Origin: Frateuria_A sp049727805
GTDB lineage: Bacteria > Pseudomonadota > Gammaproteobacteria > Xanthomonadales > Rhodanobacteraceae
DNA length: 64,000 nt
Assembly (NCBI RefSeq): GCF_049727805.1
Contig: NZ_JBCNYA010000004.1
Coordinates: 62,001-126,000, forward strand
Direction: 5' to 3'
Shown here: positions 43,954-53,339 of the stretch, piece after piece
How positions within the stretch are numbered: the stretch's first letter is position 1
How the letters are laid out: each line of letters opens with the position of its first letter
The notes under the pieces: generated by a model
What the model was told of the DNA's origin: nothing
The model's database searches: none
The model's input: the letters and a program-made list of their open reading frames with translations, nothing else
Position numbers and translations under genes: made by a program

Positions 43954-46212
43954 TTACCGCGCCGGTTCTGCCTGCATGCGGAAATGCAGTTCGCCGCCGG
44001 CGAGGATCTGGGCGTGGTGCAGGAACGGGCTGGCCAGCGGCTTGCCGTTGAGCGTGATCTCGCCGACGTAGGGATGCGCGTCGTCCAGCGGCGCGGCGCT
44101 GACGGTGAAGTCCTTGCCGTTGCTCAGGTGCAGCGTGGCGCGCTGCACGAACGGCCGGCCGATCGCGTAGGTGTCGCTGGCCGGCGTGACCGGATAGAAA
44201 CCCAGCGCGGTGAACACGTACCAGGCCGACATCTGGCCCAGGTCGTCGTTGCCGGCCAGGCCGTCCGGGCGCGCGGCGTACTGGCTGTCCATGATCTGCT
44301 TCAGGCGCTGCTGGGTCTTCCACGGCGCGCCGGCATAGTCGTAGAGGTAGGCGATGTGGTGACTGGGCTCGTTGCCGTGGGCGTACCAGCCGATCAGGCC
44401 GGTGATGTCCTCGACGTGCTTGAAATGGGCCGGGTCGATCTTCGCGTCGAACACCTCGTCCAGCCGCTGCACGAACTTCGCATCACCGCCCATGGCGTTG
44501 ATCAAACCCGGCACGTCCTGCGGCACGTACCAGGAGTACTGGTAGGCGTTGCCCTCGGTGTAGTCGGTGCCGTAGCCGGCGGCGGCCGGATCGAACGGTG
44601 CGCGGAACGCGCCGCCGGAAAGCCGCGCGCGCATGAAGCCGGTCTGCGGATCCCAGGCGTTCTTCCAGTTGCCGGCGCGCTTTTCGAAGGTGGCGGCAAC
44701 GTCCTTGCGGCCCATCGCCTTGGCCATCTGCGCCAGCGACCAGTCGTCGTAGGCGTATTCGAGCGTCTTGGAAGCGCCCTCGGGCTCCTTGTCGATCGGC
44801 ACGTAGCCGAGCTTCATGTAGTCGGCCAGGTCGCCGTAGGGCGCATAGGTGGCGCTGGCGACCATGGCGTCCAGCGCCTTGCCGGCGTCGAAGCCGCGCA
44901 CGCCCTTGATGTACGCGTCGGCAATCACCGGCACCGCGTGGTAGCCGATCATGCACCAGGTCTCCAGGCCCTGGTACGCCCACACCGGCAGGATGCCGAA
45001 CGGGCTCGCTTCGCGCGCGGCGATCAGCGAGCGGATGAAATCGGTGCTACGTTGGGGATTGAGCAGCACCATCAACGGCTGCTGCGCCCGATAGACATCC
45101 CACAGCGACCAGGTCGAGTAGAACTCGTAGCCCTTGGCCTGGTGCACGGCATGGTCGGGGCCACGGTATTGGCCGTTGACGTCCATGCTGAGCGTCGGCG
45201 AGAGCATGGCGTGATAGAGCGCGGTGTAGAACTGCTTGCGCACGGTGGCGGAGGCGTCGACGTCGATCACCGCCAGCGCCTTGTCCCAGTCGGCCTTGGC
45301 CTGCGCGCGGCGGGCATCGAAGTCCCAGCCCTTGCCGTCGGCATCGAGATTGGCCACCGCGTTGGCGGCGCTGACCGGCGAGATCGCCACCTTCACTTCC
45401 AGCGGCTTGGCGAGCGTGCCGAAGTCGAACACCCCGACCAGCGCGCGGCCGTTCTGCGCGTCGTGGTCCATCGGCTGGTTGCCCGGGCCCTTGAAGCCCT
45501 TGTAAGGGACGTCGCTCTCGCGGTCGTACAGCGTGCGCGAGGCGATCGGCTGGTTGAAGCGCATCGCGAAGCACAGCTCGCGCCCCGGCGCCCAGCCGCG
45601 GGTGGTGCGGCAGCCGGTGACGGTGCCGTCGGCGGCCACCTGCAGCTTCGACCACAGCACCTTGCCGGGGTAGTCGTAGATGCTCGGGCGCAGGTCCAGC
45701 AGCAGGTGCGCACTCTTGCCCCTGGGGAAGGTGTAGCGGTGCCAGCCCACGCGCCGCCCGGCAGTGAGCTCGGCACGGATGCCGTAGTCGGCCAGGGTGA
45801 CGGCGTAGTAGCCCGCCTGCTCGACCTCGCTGGCGTGGTCGAAACGCGAGCGGTAGCCGCTGCCCGGTTTGGCCGGGTCACCGGGCTCGAGCTTCACCTC
45901 GCCGGCGACCGGCATCACCAGCACGTCGCCCAGGTCGGAGTGGCCGGAGCCGGAGAAGTGCGTGTGCGAGAAACCCATGATGCTGGTGTCGCCGTACTGG
46001 TAGCCGGCGGCCCATTTGTAGGCGTGCTTGAAGTCCGGCATCGCCGTGTCGGGCGAGAGCTGGATCATGCCGAAGGGCACGGTGGCGCCGGGGAAGGTAT
46101 GGCCGTCGCCGCCCGTGCCGATGCGCGGGTCGACGTCGCCGGCGTGGCCGGTGGCGGCAAGGGCGATGCCGGGCAGCAAGGCCAGGGCGAGGGCCAGGCG
46201 GGACAAGGTCAT
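43954..46212 (-). CDS. GH92 family alpha-mannosidase, exported
   Basis: A 752-residue glycoside hydrolase family 92 protein. A signal peptide covers residues 1-19 (LALALALLPGIALA). Family landmarks are DVDPRIGTGGDGHTFPGA near the mature start, GFSHTHFSGSG, then in the C-terminal (alpha/alpha)6 domain EGNAYQYSWYVPQDVPGLI and GNDDLGQMSAWYVFTALGFY. GH92 enzymes are calcium-dependent exo-alpha-mannosidases (mostly 1,2-linkage), acting in the periplasm or at the surface. It is divergent from a LacI regulator and its promoter overlaps an operator-like palindrome (46230). It should supply mannose to the cluster at 47713-51208. Confidence 0.93.
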   Translation of the reverse strand: MTLSRLALALALLPGIALAATGHAGDVDPRIGTGGDGHTFPGATVPFGMIQLSPDTAMPDFKHAYKWAAGYQYGDTSIMGFSHTHFSGSGHSDLGDVLVMPVAGEVKLEPGDPAKPGSGYRSRFDHASEVEQAGYYAVTLADYGIRAELTAGRRVGWHRYTFPRGKSAHLLLDLRPSIYDYPGKVLWSKLQVAADGTVTGCRTTRGWAPGRELCFAMRFNQPIASRTLYDRESDVPYKGFKGPGNQPMDHDAQNGRALVGVFDFGTLAKPLEVKVAISPVSAANAVANLDADGKGWDFDARRAQAKADWDKALAVIDVDASATVRKQFYTALYHAMLSPTLSMDVNGQYRGPDHAVHQAKGYEFYSTWSLWDVYRAQQPLMVLLNPQRSTDFIRSLIAAREASPFGILPVWAYQGLETWCMIGYHAVPVIADAYIKGVRGFDAGKALDAMVASATYAPYGDLADYMKLGYVPIDKEPEGASKTLEYAYDDWSLAQMAKAMGRKDVAATFEKRAGNWKNAWDPQTGFMRARLSGGAFRAPFDPAAAGYGTDYTEGNAYQYSWYVPQDVPGLINAMGGDAKFVQRLDEVFDAKIDPAHFKHVEDITGLIGWYAHGNEPSHHIAYLYDYAGAPWKTQQRLKQIMDSQYAARPDGLAGNDDLGQMSAWYVFTALGFYPVTPASDTYAIGRPFVQRATLHLSNGKDFTVSAAPLDDAHPYVGEITLNGKPLASPFLHHAQILAGGELHFRMQAEPAR

Positions 46213-46229
46213 CAGGGGCTCTCCGGGGG

Positions 46230-46245
46230 TTTGGATCGTTCCAAA
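46230..46245. promoter_or_regulatory. Putative LacI-type operator, GH92 side
   Basis: TTTGGATCGTTCCAAA, with TTTGGA and TCCAAA arms around a CG-containing centre, lies 18 bases upstream of the GH92 start. The identical 16-mer occurs at 46378-46393. LacI-family operators are palindromes with a central CG, so the divergent LacI protein is the likely binder. Confidence 0.8.
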
Positions 46246-46377
46246 TGACTAAGCTAGCAGCGCTTGCGGACATGTGCACGTTGCGATGCGCGAGAAGGCC
46301 TGGGGAGGTCCGGACAGAGCCTGGACTTTGCGACCGACGACAAACCGGAGCTTGCACACGCCGGCCGATCAGCTAGA

Positions 46378-46393
46378 TTTGGATCGTTCCAAA
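46378..46393. promoter_or_regulatory. Putative LacI-type operator, regulator side
   Basis: Second exact copy of TTTGGATCGTTCCAAA, 26 bases upstream of the lacI-like start. The two sites are 148 bases apart centre to centre, allowing looping and joint control of the GH92 gene and the regulator itself. Confidence 0.8.
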
Positions 46394-46418
46394 CACGTTT
46401 CTTCCCACCGGGTGCCCC

Positions 46419-47468
46419 ATGGAAAGCAACCCTCCGCTCGGCCGCAAGGTCACCGTGCGCGACATCGCCGCCGGTTGCGGCGTCTCGCGCGCGACCGTAT
46501 CGCTCGTGCTGCGCGGCAGCCCGCTGGTCAACAAGGACACCCGCGCGCGCGTCGAGGAAGAATTGCGCAAGCAAGGCTACGTCTACAACCGTGCCGCTGC
46601 CAACCTGCGCCGGCGCACGACCTCGTCCCTTGCGCTGGTGATCAACGAACTGGCCAACCCGTTCTTCGCGGAATTTGCCGCGGGCGTGGACGACGTGGTG
46701 GGCGAGGCGGGCATGGTCACGCTGCTGGGTTCCTCCAGCGAGTCGCCCAGGCGCGAGCAGGCGGTGCTCGGCTCGCTGATCGAGCACGGGCCCGGTGGCA
46801 TCATCCTTTCGCCCGCCGAGGGCAGCGACGCCAGCCAGGTGCTGGCCGCAGTGGGCGCACGCACGCCGCTGCTGCTGTTCAACCGCGAGCTGGTCGGCGA
46901 GCAGCCCGAGTACGCCCACTGGGACACGCTGGCGCTGGACAACCAGCAGGGCGCGCGCGAAGCCACCGCGCACCTGGTCGCGCAGGGCCACCGCCGCATC
47001 GCGTTCTTCGGCGGCCACCGCGATTCGAGCTCCTGCCGCCAGCGCCGCGCCGGCTATCGCGAAGCGATGCAGGCGGCGGGGCTGGCGGTGGCGCCGCACT
47101 GGGAGGTCGAATGCCTGCCGACGCGGCTGGACGCGGCCCGTTGCGCCGAAGCGCTGTTCGCCGCCGATCCTGCACCCACCGCAGCGGTCTGCTACAACGA
47201 CGCGGTCGCGCTGGGCCTGATGCATGGCCTGGTCGAGCGCGGCCTGGCGCCGGGGCGCGACTTCGCCCTCACCGGCTTCGACGACATCGCCGAAGCCGCG
47301 CTGGCCACGCCCTCGCTCACCACGCTCGCCGCCGCGCCGCGTGCGCGCGGACGCCAGGCCGCGCAGATGCTGCTGGAGCGCCTGCGCGACCCGGATGCCG
47401 AGGCGCGGCGCATCGTCGCCCCGGTGCGGCTGGTGGTTCGCGCCAGCAGTTGCCCGGCCACCGCCTGA
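46419..47468 (+). CDS. LacI-family transcriptional regulator of the mannose locus
   Basis: A 349-residue LacI-type repressor. The helix-turn-helix and hinge are at residues 10-62 (VTVRDIAAGCGVSRATVSLV, then AAANLRRRTT), followed by a periplasmic-binding-protein-like sugar domain (SLALVINELANPFFAEFAAG, FTGFDD-like LTGFDDIAEAAL). It lies between the GH92 gene and the transporter-kinase-isomerase operon, with two identical palindromes in its upstream gap. Likely effectors are mannose or a downstream intermediate, which is inference from context. Confidence 0.93.
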   Translation: MESNPPLGRKVTVRDIAAGCGVSRATVSLVLRGSPLVNKDTRARVEEELRKQGYVYNRAAANLRRRTTSSLALVINELANPFFAEFAAGVDDVVGEAGMVTLLGSSSESPRREQAVLGSLIEHGPGGIILSPAEGSDASQVLAAVGARTPLLLFNRELVGEQPEYAHWDTLALDNQQGAREATAHLVAQGHRRIAFFGGHRDSSSCRQRRAGYREAMQAAGLAVAPHWEVECLPTRLDAARCAEALFAADPAPTAAVCYNDAVALGLMHGLVERGLAPGRDFALTGFDDIAEAALATPSLTTLAAAPRARGRQAAQMLLERLRDPDAEARRIVAPVRLVVRASSCPATA

Positions 47469-47712
47469 TCGACTCGAGAGTCTTCCGATGCCTTCCCGTA
47501 ACCCGCGCTGCTCGTCGATGGCCGCCAACCGGCGGCATGGGGCGCGGCGGTCGACGGCAGGCAGCATGGCAGGCCGGATCCGCGTGCCCGCGTCCCTTCG
47601 TCACCACCCAGTCGCGTACGCACGTACGCTCCCCCGTTCTTCCCTGATCAGCGCACGAATCGCCCCCGGCGCGGGTCACTGGAAGGCATCGACCAGGCTC
47701 TAAGGAGTCCCC

Positions 47713-49038
47713 ATGGCCATCTTGCAAGCTCCCAACCGGTCGCCCGCCGCCCCTCCTGCGGACGGGCCGCGCGAGCGCTACACCGACTATCCGCTGGCGC
47801 TCGGGGTGGTCACCACGATCTTCTTCATGTGGGGCTTCCTGACCTGCCTCAACGACATCCTGATCCCGCACCTGAAGGCGCTGTTCGAGCTGAACTACAA
47901 GCAGGCGATGCTGGTGCAGTTCACCTTCTTCGGCGCGTACTTCCTGATGTCGCTGCCGGCCGGGCGGCTGGTGGCGCACCTGGGCTACAAGCTGGGCATC
48001 GTCGCGGGCCTGGCGATCGCCGGCGTCGGCGCCGCGGGCTTCTGGCCCGCCGCAGGGCTGCACTCGTACCCGGCCTTCCTCGGTGCGCTGTTCGTGCTGG
48101 CCACCGGCATCACCGTGCTGCAGGTGGCGGCCAATCCGTACGTGGCGCTGCTCGGGCCCGAACGCACCAGCTCCAGCCGGCTTACGCTGGCGCAGGCGCT
48201 CAATTCCTTCGGCACGTTCCTGGCGCCACACTTCGGCGGGCTGCTGATCCTGTCGGTAGCAGTCAAGAGCTCGCTGGAGGTGGCCCAGCTCTCGCCCGCC
48301 GGGCAACTGGCCTACCGCACGCAGGAGGCGCAGACGGTGCAGGGGCCGTACCTGGGCCTGGCGATCGCGCTGTTCGCGCTGGCCTTGCTGGTGTACCTGT
48401 TCCGCCTGCCTGCACTGGAGGAGGCCACCGAGCAGGCCGACCGTAGCCACCACACGCTGATGGATGCGCTGCGCATCCCGCACGTGCTGTACGGCGTGAT
48501 CGCGATCTTCTGTTACGTCGGCGCGGAGGTGGCGATCGGCAGCTTCATGGTGAATTACCTGTCACTGCCGCAGATCGGCAACATGCCCGAGACCACGGCG
48601 GCGACCTACGTGTCGTACTACTGGCTGGGCGCGATGATCGGCCGCTTCGCCGGGTCCTGGCTGATGACGCGCTACTCGCCGCGGGCGCTGCTGGCGCTGT
48701 TCGCCGTGATCAACATCGCGTTGCTGGCCATCACCATGAGTACCGGCGGCACGACCGCCATCTGGAGCGTGGTGGCGATCGGCCTGTTCAACTCGATCAT
48801 GTTCCCGACCATCTTCACGCTGGGCATCGAGCGGCTCGGGCCCTTGACCGAGAAGGCCTCGAGTCTGCTGATCATGGCCATCGTGGGCGGCGCCATCGTG
48901 CCTTTCGCGCAGGGTGCGCTGGCCGATGCGATCGGCGTGCAGGCCGCCTTCATCCTGCCGGCGGTGTGCTACGCCTACATCGTGTTCTACGGCCTGCGCG
49001 GTTCGCGCATCGTCGGCGCACCGCTGGAGGCACGATGA
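47713..49038 (+). CDS. Sugar MFS transporter (FucP/GluP family)
   Basis: A 441-residue transporter with about 12 hydrophobic segments. The first includes VVTTIFFMWGFLTCLNDILI followed by PHLKALFELNYKQAM, a signature of the fucose/glucose/galactose:H+ symporter group; VLQVAANPYVALLG and LTLAQALNSFGTFLAPHFGG also match. It probably imports mannose across the inner membrane. AAGGAG lies 6 bases upstream of the ATG. Its stop overlaps the kinase start (ATGA). The 244 bases before it show no third copy of the LacI palindrome. Confidence 0.92.
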   Translation: MAILQAPNRSPAAPPADGPRERYTDYPLALGVVTTIFFMWGFLTCLNDILIPHLKALFELNYKQAMLVQFTFFGAYFLMSLPAGRLVAHLGYKLGIVAGLAIAGVGAAGFWPAAGLHSYPAFLGALFVLATGITVLQVAANPYVALLGPERTSSSRLTLAQALNSFGTFLAPHFGGLLILSVAVKSSLEVAQLSPAGQLAYRTQEAQTVQGPYLGLAIALFALALLVYLFRLPALEEATEQADRSHHTLMDALRIPHVLYGVIAIFCYVGAEVAIGSFMVNYLSLPQIGNMPETTAATYVSYYWLGAMIGRFAGSWLMTRYSPRALLALFAVINIALLAITMSTGGTTAIWSVVAIGLFNSIMFPTIFTLGIERLGPLTEKASSLLIMAIVGGAIVPFAQGALADAIGVQAAFILPAVCYAYIVFYGLRGSRIVGAPLEAR

Positions 49039-50000
49039 GCCGTCCGATCCTCTGCTTCGGCGAGGCGCTGATCGATTTCCACGCCGAGGGCGCCGGCGAG
49101 GCCGGCTTCCCGCGCGCATTCGTGCCCTTCGCCGGCGGCGCACCGGCCAACGTGGCGGTGGCCGCGGCGCGGCTGGGTGGGGAGGCGCGCTTCGCCGGCA
49201 TGCTGTCGAACGATCCCTTTGGCGACTTCCTGCTCGGCAGCCTCGAACGTGCCGGCGTGGCTGTCGCCGACGTGGCGCGCACTGGTGAGGCCAACACCGC
49301 GCTGGCTTTCGTCAGCCTGGACGCGCGCGGCGAGCGCAGCTTCAACTTCTACCGTCCGCCTTCGGCCGACCTGCTGTTCCGCCCGCAGCACTTCCGCGCG
49401 CAGGCGTTCGACGACATCGCCGTGTTCCACGTCTGTTCCAACAGCATGACCGATCCGGAACTGGCCGAGACCACCCGCGAAGGCATGCGCCGCGCGCAGG
49501 CGGCCGGTGCGCTGGTGAGCTTCGATCTCAACCTGCGCCCGGCGCTGTGGCCGCGGGAGTCGAACCCGCGTCCGTCGGTATGGCCGGCGCTGCACCTGGC
49601 CGACGTGGTCAAGCTGTGCGCCGAGGAATTCGCCTGGCTGGCCGAGGACGGTGCCCTGCTCGATCGCCTATGGCAGGGCCGCACGCGCCTGCTGGTGGTC
49701 ACCGACGGCCCGCGGCCGCTGCGCTGGTACCGCCGCGACGTCAGCGGCGAGCTGCCCTGCCCGCAGGTGGAGGCGGTCGACACCACCGCCGCCGGCGACG
49801 CCTTCGTCGGCGGCCTGCTGTGCCGGCTCGCCTCGCTCGAAGCGGGCACGTTCGACGCGCTGCTGCGCGACGGCTCGGCGCTGCACGACATGCTCGCCTT
49901 CGCCGCCGCCTGCGGCGCACTCACCGTCACCCGCCAGGGCTCGTTCACCGCGATGCCGAGCGCGGCGGAAGTCCATGCCTTCCTGGAATCGAATCGATGA
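49035..50000 (+). CDS. Fructokinase-like PfkB carbohydrate kinase
   Basis: A 321-residue ribokinase-fold sugar kinase. The N-terminal CFGEALIDFHAEG and FAGGAPANVAVAAARLG, and the anion-hole motif DTTAAGDAFVGGLL, are typical of fructokinases. It overlaps the transporter gene before it and the isomerase gene after it by 4 bases each, so all three are translationally coupled. In this setting the expected reaction is fructose to fructose-6-phosphate, using the fructose made from mannose by the next gene. Confidence 0.9.
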   Translation: MSRPILCFGEALIDFHAEGAGEAGFPRAFVPFAGGAPANVAVAAARLGGEARFAGMLSNDPFGDFLLGSLERAGVAVADVARTGEANTALAFVSLDARGERSFNFYRPPSADLLFRPQHFRAQAFDDIAVFHVCSNSMTDPELAETTREGMRRAQAAGALVSFDLNLRPALWPRESNPRPSVWPALHLADVVKLCAEEFAWLAEDGALLDRLWQGRTRLLVVTDGPRPLRWYRRDVSGELPCPQVEAVDTTAAGDAFVGGLLCRLASLEAGTFDALLRDGSALHDMLAFAAACGALTVTRQGSFTAMPSAAEVHAFLESNR

Positions 50001-51208
50001 CCACCCTGCCCGATTTCCGCAGCGAGAGCTTCCTGCGCGAGCACATCGCCCAGACCATGGCGTTCTACCACCCGCGCGCGATCGATCCGGCCGGCGGCTT
50101 CTTCCAGTACTTCAAGGACGACGGCACGATCTACGACCGCAGCCATCGCCACCTGGTCAGCAGCACGCGCTTCGTCTTCAACTACGCGCTGGCGGCGATG
50201 GAGTTCGAGGACAGCGACTACCTGGACGCGGCCCGCCACGGCCTGCGCTACCTGCGCGACGTGCATCGCGACCCGGCCACCGGCGGCTACGCCTGGACGA
50301 TTGCCGATGGTCGCCCCGACGATCGCACCAACCATGCCTACGGCGTCGCCTTCGTGCTGCTGGCCTGCGCCAGCGCGCTGCGCGCGGGCCTGGTCGAGGC
50401 GGAACTGTGGATGGACGAGACCTGGGCGCTGCTGGAAAAACGCTACTGGGACGCCGAGGCGGGCCTGTACCGCGACGAGGCCGATGCGAACTGGAACTTC
50501 TCGCCCTACCGCGGCCAGAACGCCAACATGCACATGTGCGAGGCGATGCTGGCCGCCTACCAGGCCAGCAACGACGTGCGCTACCTCGACCGCGCCCTGC
50601 TCCTGGCCGACCACATGACGCGCCGCCAGGCGGCCAAGGCCGGCGGCCTGGTGTGGGAGCACTACGACACCAACTGGAACGTCGACTGGGACTACAACCG
50701 CGACAACCCGCGCCACCTGTTCCGCCCGTGGGGCTTCCAGCCGGGGCACCAGACCGAGTGGGCCAAGCTGCTGGTGATCCTCGAATCGCACCTGGCCGAG
50801 CGCGGCCGCGAGGAGCGCTGGCTGCTGCCGACCGCCCGCCACCTGTTCGACACCGCGCTGATGCGCGCCTGGGACCCGAAGCACGGCGGCATCTGCTACG
50901 GCTTCGCGCCCGACGGCAGCATCTGCGACGCGGACAAGTACTTCTGGGTGCAGGCCGAATCGCTGGCCGCCGCGGCGCTGCTGCACGCGCGGACCGGCGA
51001 GCCGGTGTATGACCAGTGGTACGAGCGGCTGTGGGCGTATGCGTGGCAGCATTTCGTCGACCACGAGCATGGCGCGTGGTACCGCATCCTCACCCACGAC
51101 AACCGCAAGTACGACGACGAGAAGAGCCCGGCCGGCAAGGTCGACTACCACACCATGGGCGCCTGCCACGAAGTGCTCGCACTGATCCGTGCCGGCGGCC
51201 AACCGTAA
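49997..51208 (+). CDS. AGE-family isomerase, probable D-mannose isomerase
   Basis: A 403-residue (alpha/alpha)6-barrel protein of the N-acylglucosamine 2-epimerase family. Conserved active-site segments are RGQNANMHMCEAML, RPWGFQPGHQTEWAKLL, DADKYFWVQAESLAAA and VDYHTMGACHEVL, with the two histidines used as acid/base catalysts. Gene context with a mannosidase, a hexose transporter and a fructokinase favours mannose-fructose isomerisation over GlcNAc epimerisation. It overlaps the kinase gene by 4 bases. A cellobiose or GlcNAc 2-epimerase is the alternative. Confidence 0.88.
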   Translation: MTTLPDFRSESFLREHIAQTMAFYHPRAIDPAGGFFQYFKDDGTIYDRSHRHLVSSTRFVFNYALAAMEFEDSDYLDAARHGLRYLRDVHRDPATGGYAWTIADGRPDDRTNHAYGVAFVLLACASALRAGLVEAELWMDETWALLEKRYWDAEAGLYRDEADANWNFSPYRGQNANMHMCEAMLAAYQASNDVRYLDRALLLADHMTRRQAAKAGGLVWEHYDTNWNVDWDYNRDNPRHLFRPWGFQPGHQTEWAKLLVILESHLAERGREERWLLPTARHLFDTALMRAWDPKHGGICYGFAPDGSICDADKYFWVQAESLAAAALLHARTGEPVYDQWYERLWAYAWQHFVDHEHGAWYRILTHDNRKYDDEKSPAGKVDYHTMGACHEVLALIRAGGQP

Positions 51209-51221
51209 CAGGGGACTTTCG

Positions 51222-53183
51222 ATGAAGGCACTCGCAGTCTGCATGACCGGCGCGCTGGCGCTGGCGTCCACCCTCGCCGCCGCGGCGGACGCGCCGCGCT
51301 ACGATCCGCTCCAGACCTTCGCGCCGTTCACTTATCCCGACCCGGTCAACGCCTACCGCTCGGCCGACGGCAAGCCCGGTCCGCTGTTCTGGCAGAACCG
51401 CGCCGACTACACGATCGAAGCCACGCTGGACCCGGCCAGCCGCAAGCTCACCGGCCGCGAAACGATCACCTACACCAACCACAGCCCCAACGCGCTGGAC
51501 GTGCTGTGGCTGCAGTTGGACCAGAACCGCTACAAGACCGACGCGCGCGGCGCCTTCACCAGCGAGTTCCCGACCGAGTTCACCAGCGGCTACCAGATCG
51601 CCTCGGTCGAAGTCGAAGACGCCAGCGGCCGCCGCCAGCCGGTGAAGTGGGTCGTCTCCGACACCCGCATGCAGCTGCGCCTGCCCGAACCGCTGAAGGC
51701 GAAGGGCGGCAGCGTGCGCGTGCACATCGCCTGGAGCTTCACCGTGCCTGGCGAATTCGGCGGCCGCATGGACGTCAACGCCAGCAAGAACGGCGACATC
51801 TTCGAGATGGCGCAGTGGTACCCGCGCCTGTGCGTCTACGACGACCTGCGCGGCTGGGACACCGCGCCCTATCTCAACAGCGAGTTCTACCTGGAATACG
51901 GCGACTTCGACTACAAGGTCACCGTGCCCGCGGACATGATCGTGGCCGGCTCCGGCGAGCTGGTGAATCCGCAGGACGTGCTCACCAAGACGCAGATCCA
52001 GCGCCTGGACGAGGCCCGCCACAGCGACACGACGGTGATGATCCGCACGCCGGCCGAGGTCAGCCAGCCGTCCAGCCGTCCGAAGCAGGGCGGCACGCTG
52101 ACCTGGCACTTCCGCATGCAGAACACGCGCGACGTGGCCTTCGGCGCGTCCAAGGCGTTCGTGTGGGATGCCGCCCGCATCAACCTGCCGCAGGGCAAGA
52201 CCGCGCTGGCGATGTCGGTCTATCCGGTCGAAAGCGCCGGCAACGCTGCCTGGGGCCGCGCCACCGAATACCTCAAGGCGTCGACCGAGTACTTCTCGAA
52301 GGAGTGGTTCCCGTATCCGTGGCCGGTGGCGATCAACGAGGCCGGCACCGCCGGCGGCATGGAGTACCCGGGCATCACCTTCGACTCCAAGCGCGCCAAG
52401 ACCAAGAACCTGCACGGCGTGATCGCGCACGAGATCGGGCATAGCTGGTTCCCGATGATCGTCGGCTCCAACGAACGCCGCCACGCGTGGATGGACGAGG
52501 GCTTCAACACCTTCATCGACATCGCCGAGGTCGACGCCTTCAACCACGGCGAATACGCACCCAAGCGCGACGGCGAATACGCGCCCAAGGGCGGCAACCC
52601 GGCCGACGAGATCGCCGCGGTATTGGCCGATCCGGAGGCGCCTGCCCTGCTCAACGGCGCCGACGAGACATCCGAGAAGTACCGCCATCCGATCAGCTAC
52701 TTCAAGGGCGCCTTCGGGCTGGTGCTGCTGCGGGAACAGATCCTGGGGCCCGAGCGCTTTGACGACGCCTTCCGCAAGTACATCGCCACCTGGGCCTACC
52801 ACCATCCCTCGCCGTCGGATTTCTTCCGCTTCATGGAAAGCGAGGCCGGCGAGGACCTGGGCTGGTTCTGGCGCGGCTGGTACCAGCACAACTGGCAGTT
52901 CGACATGGCGGTGCGCAAGGTCGCGCCGATCGACGGCGACTGGTCGCACGGCGCCGCCGTGACGGTGGCGAACCTGGACCCGCTGGTGCTGCCCAACACG
53001 CTGCGCGTGACCTACGACGACGGCAGCCACCAGGACGTGCGCGTGCCGGTGGAAACCTGGCAGCAGCATCGCGAGTACGTGGTGCGGGTGGCCGGTTCGC
53101 GCAAGGTCGTGTCGGCGACGCTGGATCCGGAGCACGGCTTGCCGGAAGCGGATCGTTCCAACGACACGTTGAAGTTGAAGTAA
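51222..53183 (+). CDS. Secreted M1-family metallopeptidase
   Basis: A 653-residue zinc aminopeptidase-like protein with a signal peptide (residues 1-22, LALASTLAAAAD). The zinc site is complete: HEIGHSW followed 18 residues later by the glutamate of MDEGFNTF, and the exopeptidase-type GGMEYPG motif lies upstream. A short in-frame repetition, GEYAPKRDGEYAPKGG, follows the active site. It begins 13 bases after the isomerase stop, so it may be read from the mannose operon, although its function is not obviously linked to sugar use. Confidence 0.93.
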   Translation: MKALAVCMTGALALASTLAAAADAPRYDPLQTFAPFTYPDPVNAYRSADGKPGPLFWQNRADYTIEATLDPASRKLTGRETITYTNHSPNALDVLWLQLDQNRYKTDARGAFTSEFPTEFTSGYQIASVEVEDASGRRQPVKWVVSDTRMQLRLPEPLKAKGGSVRVHIAWSFTVPGEFGGRMDVNASKNGDIFEMAQWYPRLCVYDDLRGWDTAPYLNSEFYLEYGDFDYKVTVPADMIVAGSGELVNPQDVLTKTQIQRLDEARHSDTTVMIRTPAEVSQPSSRPKQGGTLTWHFRMQNTRDVAFGASKAFVWDAARINLPQGKTALAMSVYPVESAGNAAWGRATEYLKASTEYFSKEWFPYPWPVAINEAGTAGGMEYPGITFDSKRAKTKNLHGVIAHEIGHSWFPMIVGSNERRHAWMDEGFNTFIDIAEVDAFNHGEYAPKRDGEYAPKGGNPADEIAAVLADPEAPALLNGADETSEKYRHPISYFKGAFGLVLLREQILGPERFDDAFRKYIATWAYHHPSPSDFFRFMESEAGEDLGWFWRGWYQHNWQFDMAVRKVAPIDGDWSHGAAVTVANLDPLVLPNTLRVTYDDGSHQDVRVPVETWQQHREYVVRVAGSRKVVSATLDPEHGLPEADRSNDTLKLK

Positions 53184-53191
53184 CCCACGGG

Positions 53192-53334
53192 ACGCCCCCA
53201 TCCGCCTGTCGGCACCTTCCCCCGTGAACGGGGGAAGGCTCACCCGAATGCATCCCGCGGATTGACGGAAGCGTCACGCCCGGTCCTTCCCCCGTTCACG
53301 GGGGAAGGTGCCCGCAGGGCGGAAGGGGGAGGCC
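53192..53334. repeat. Family A mirrored repeat pair between M1 peptidase and LigD-polymerase genes
   Basis: A forward unit (GCCCCCATCCGCCTGTCGGC, then CTTCCCCCGTGAACGGGGGA) and a reverse unit (CTTCCCCCGTTCACGGGGGA, then GGTGCCCGCAGGGCGGAAGG) are separated by about 50 bases. It occupies the gap between two convergent stops. Confidence 0.85.
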
Positions 53335-53339
53335 TTGCC

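Noticed and set aside
43663..46248. An 861-codon plus-strand frame opposite the GH92 gene
   Set aside because: GH92 motifs on the minus strand are unambiguous; the opposite frame lacks any recognisable feature.
53150..53161. A third GGATCGTTCCAA match to the core of the LacI palindrome
   Set aside because: It lacks the outer TT and A bases, lies within the last codons of the M1 peptidase and is not near a promoter; likely coincidence.
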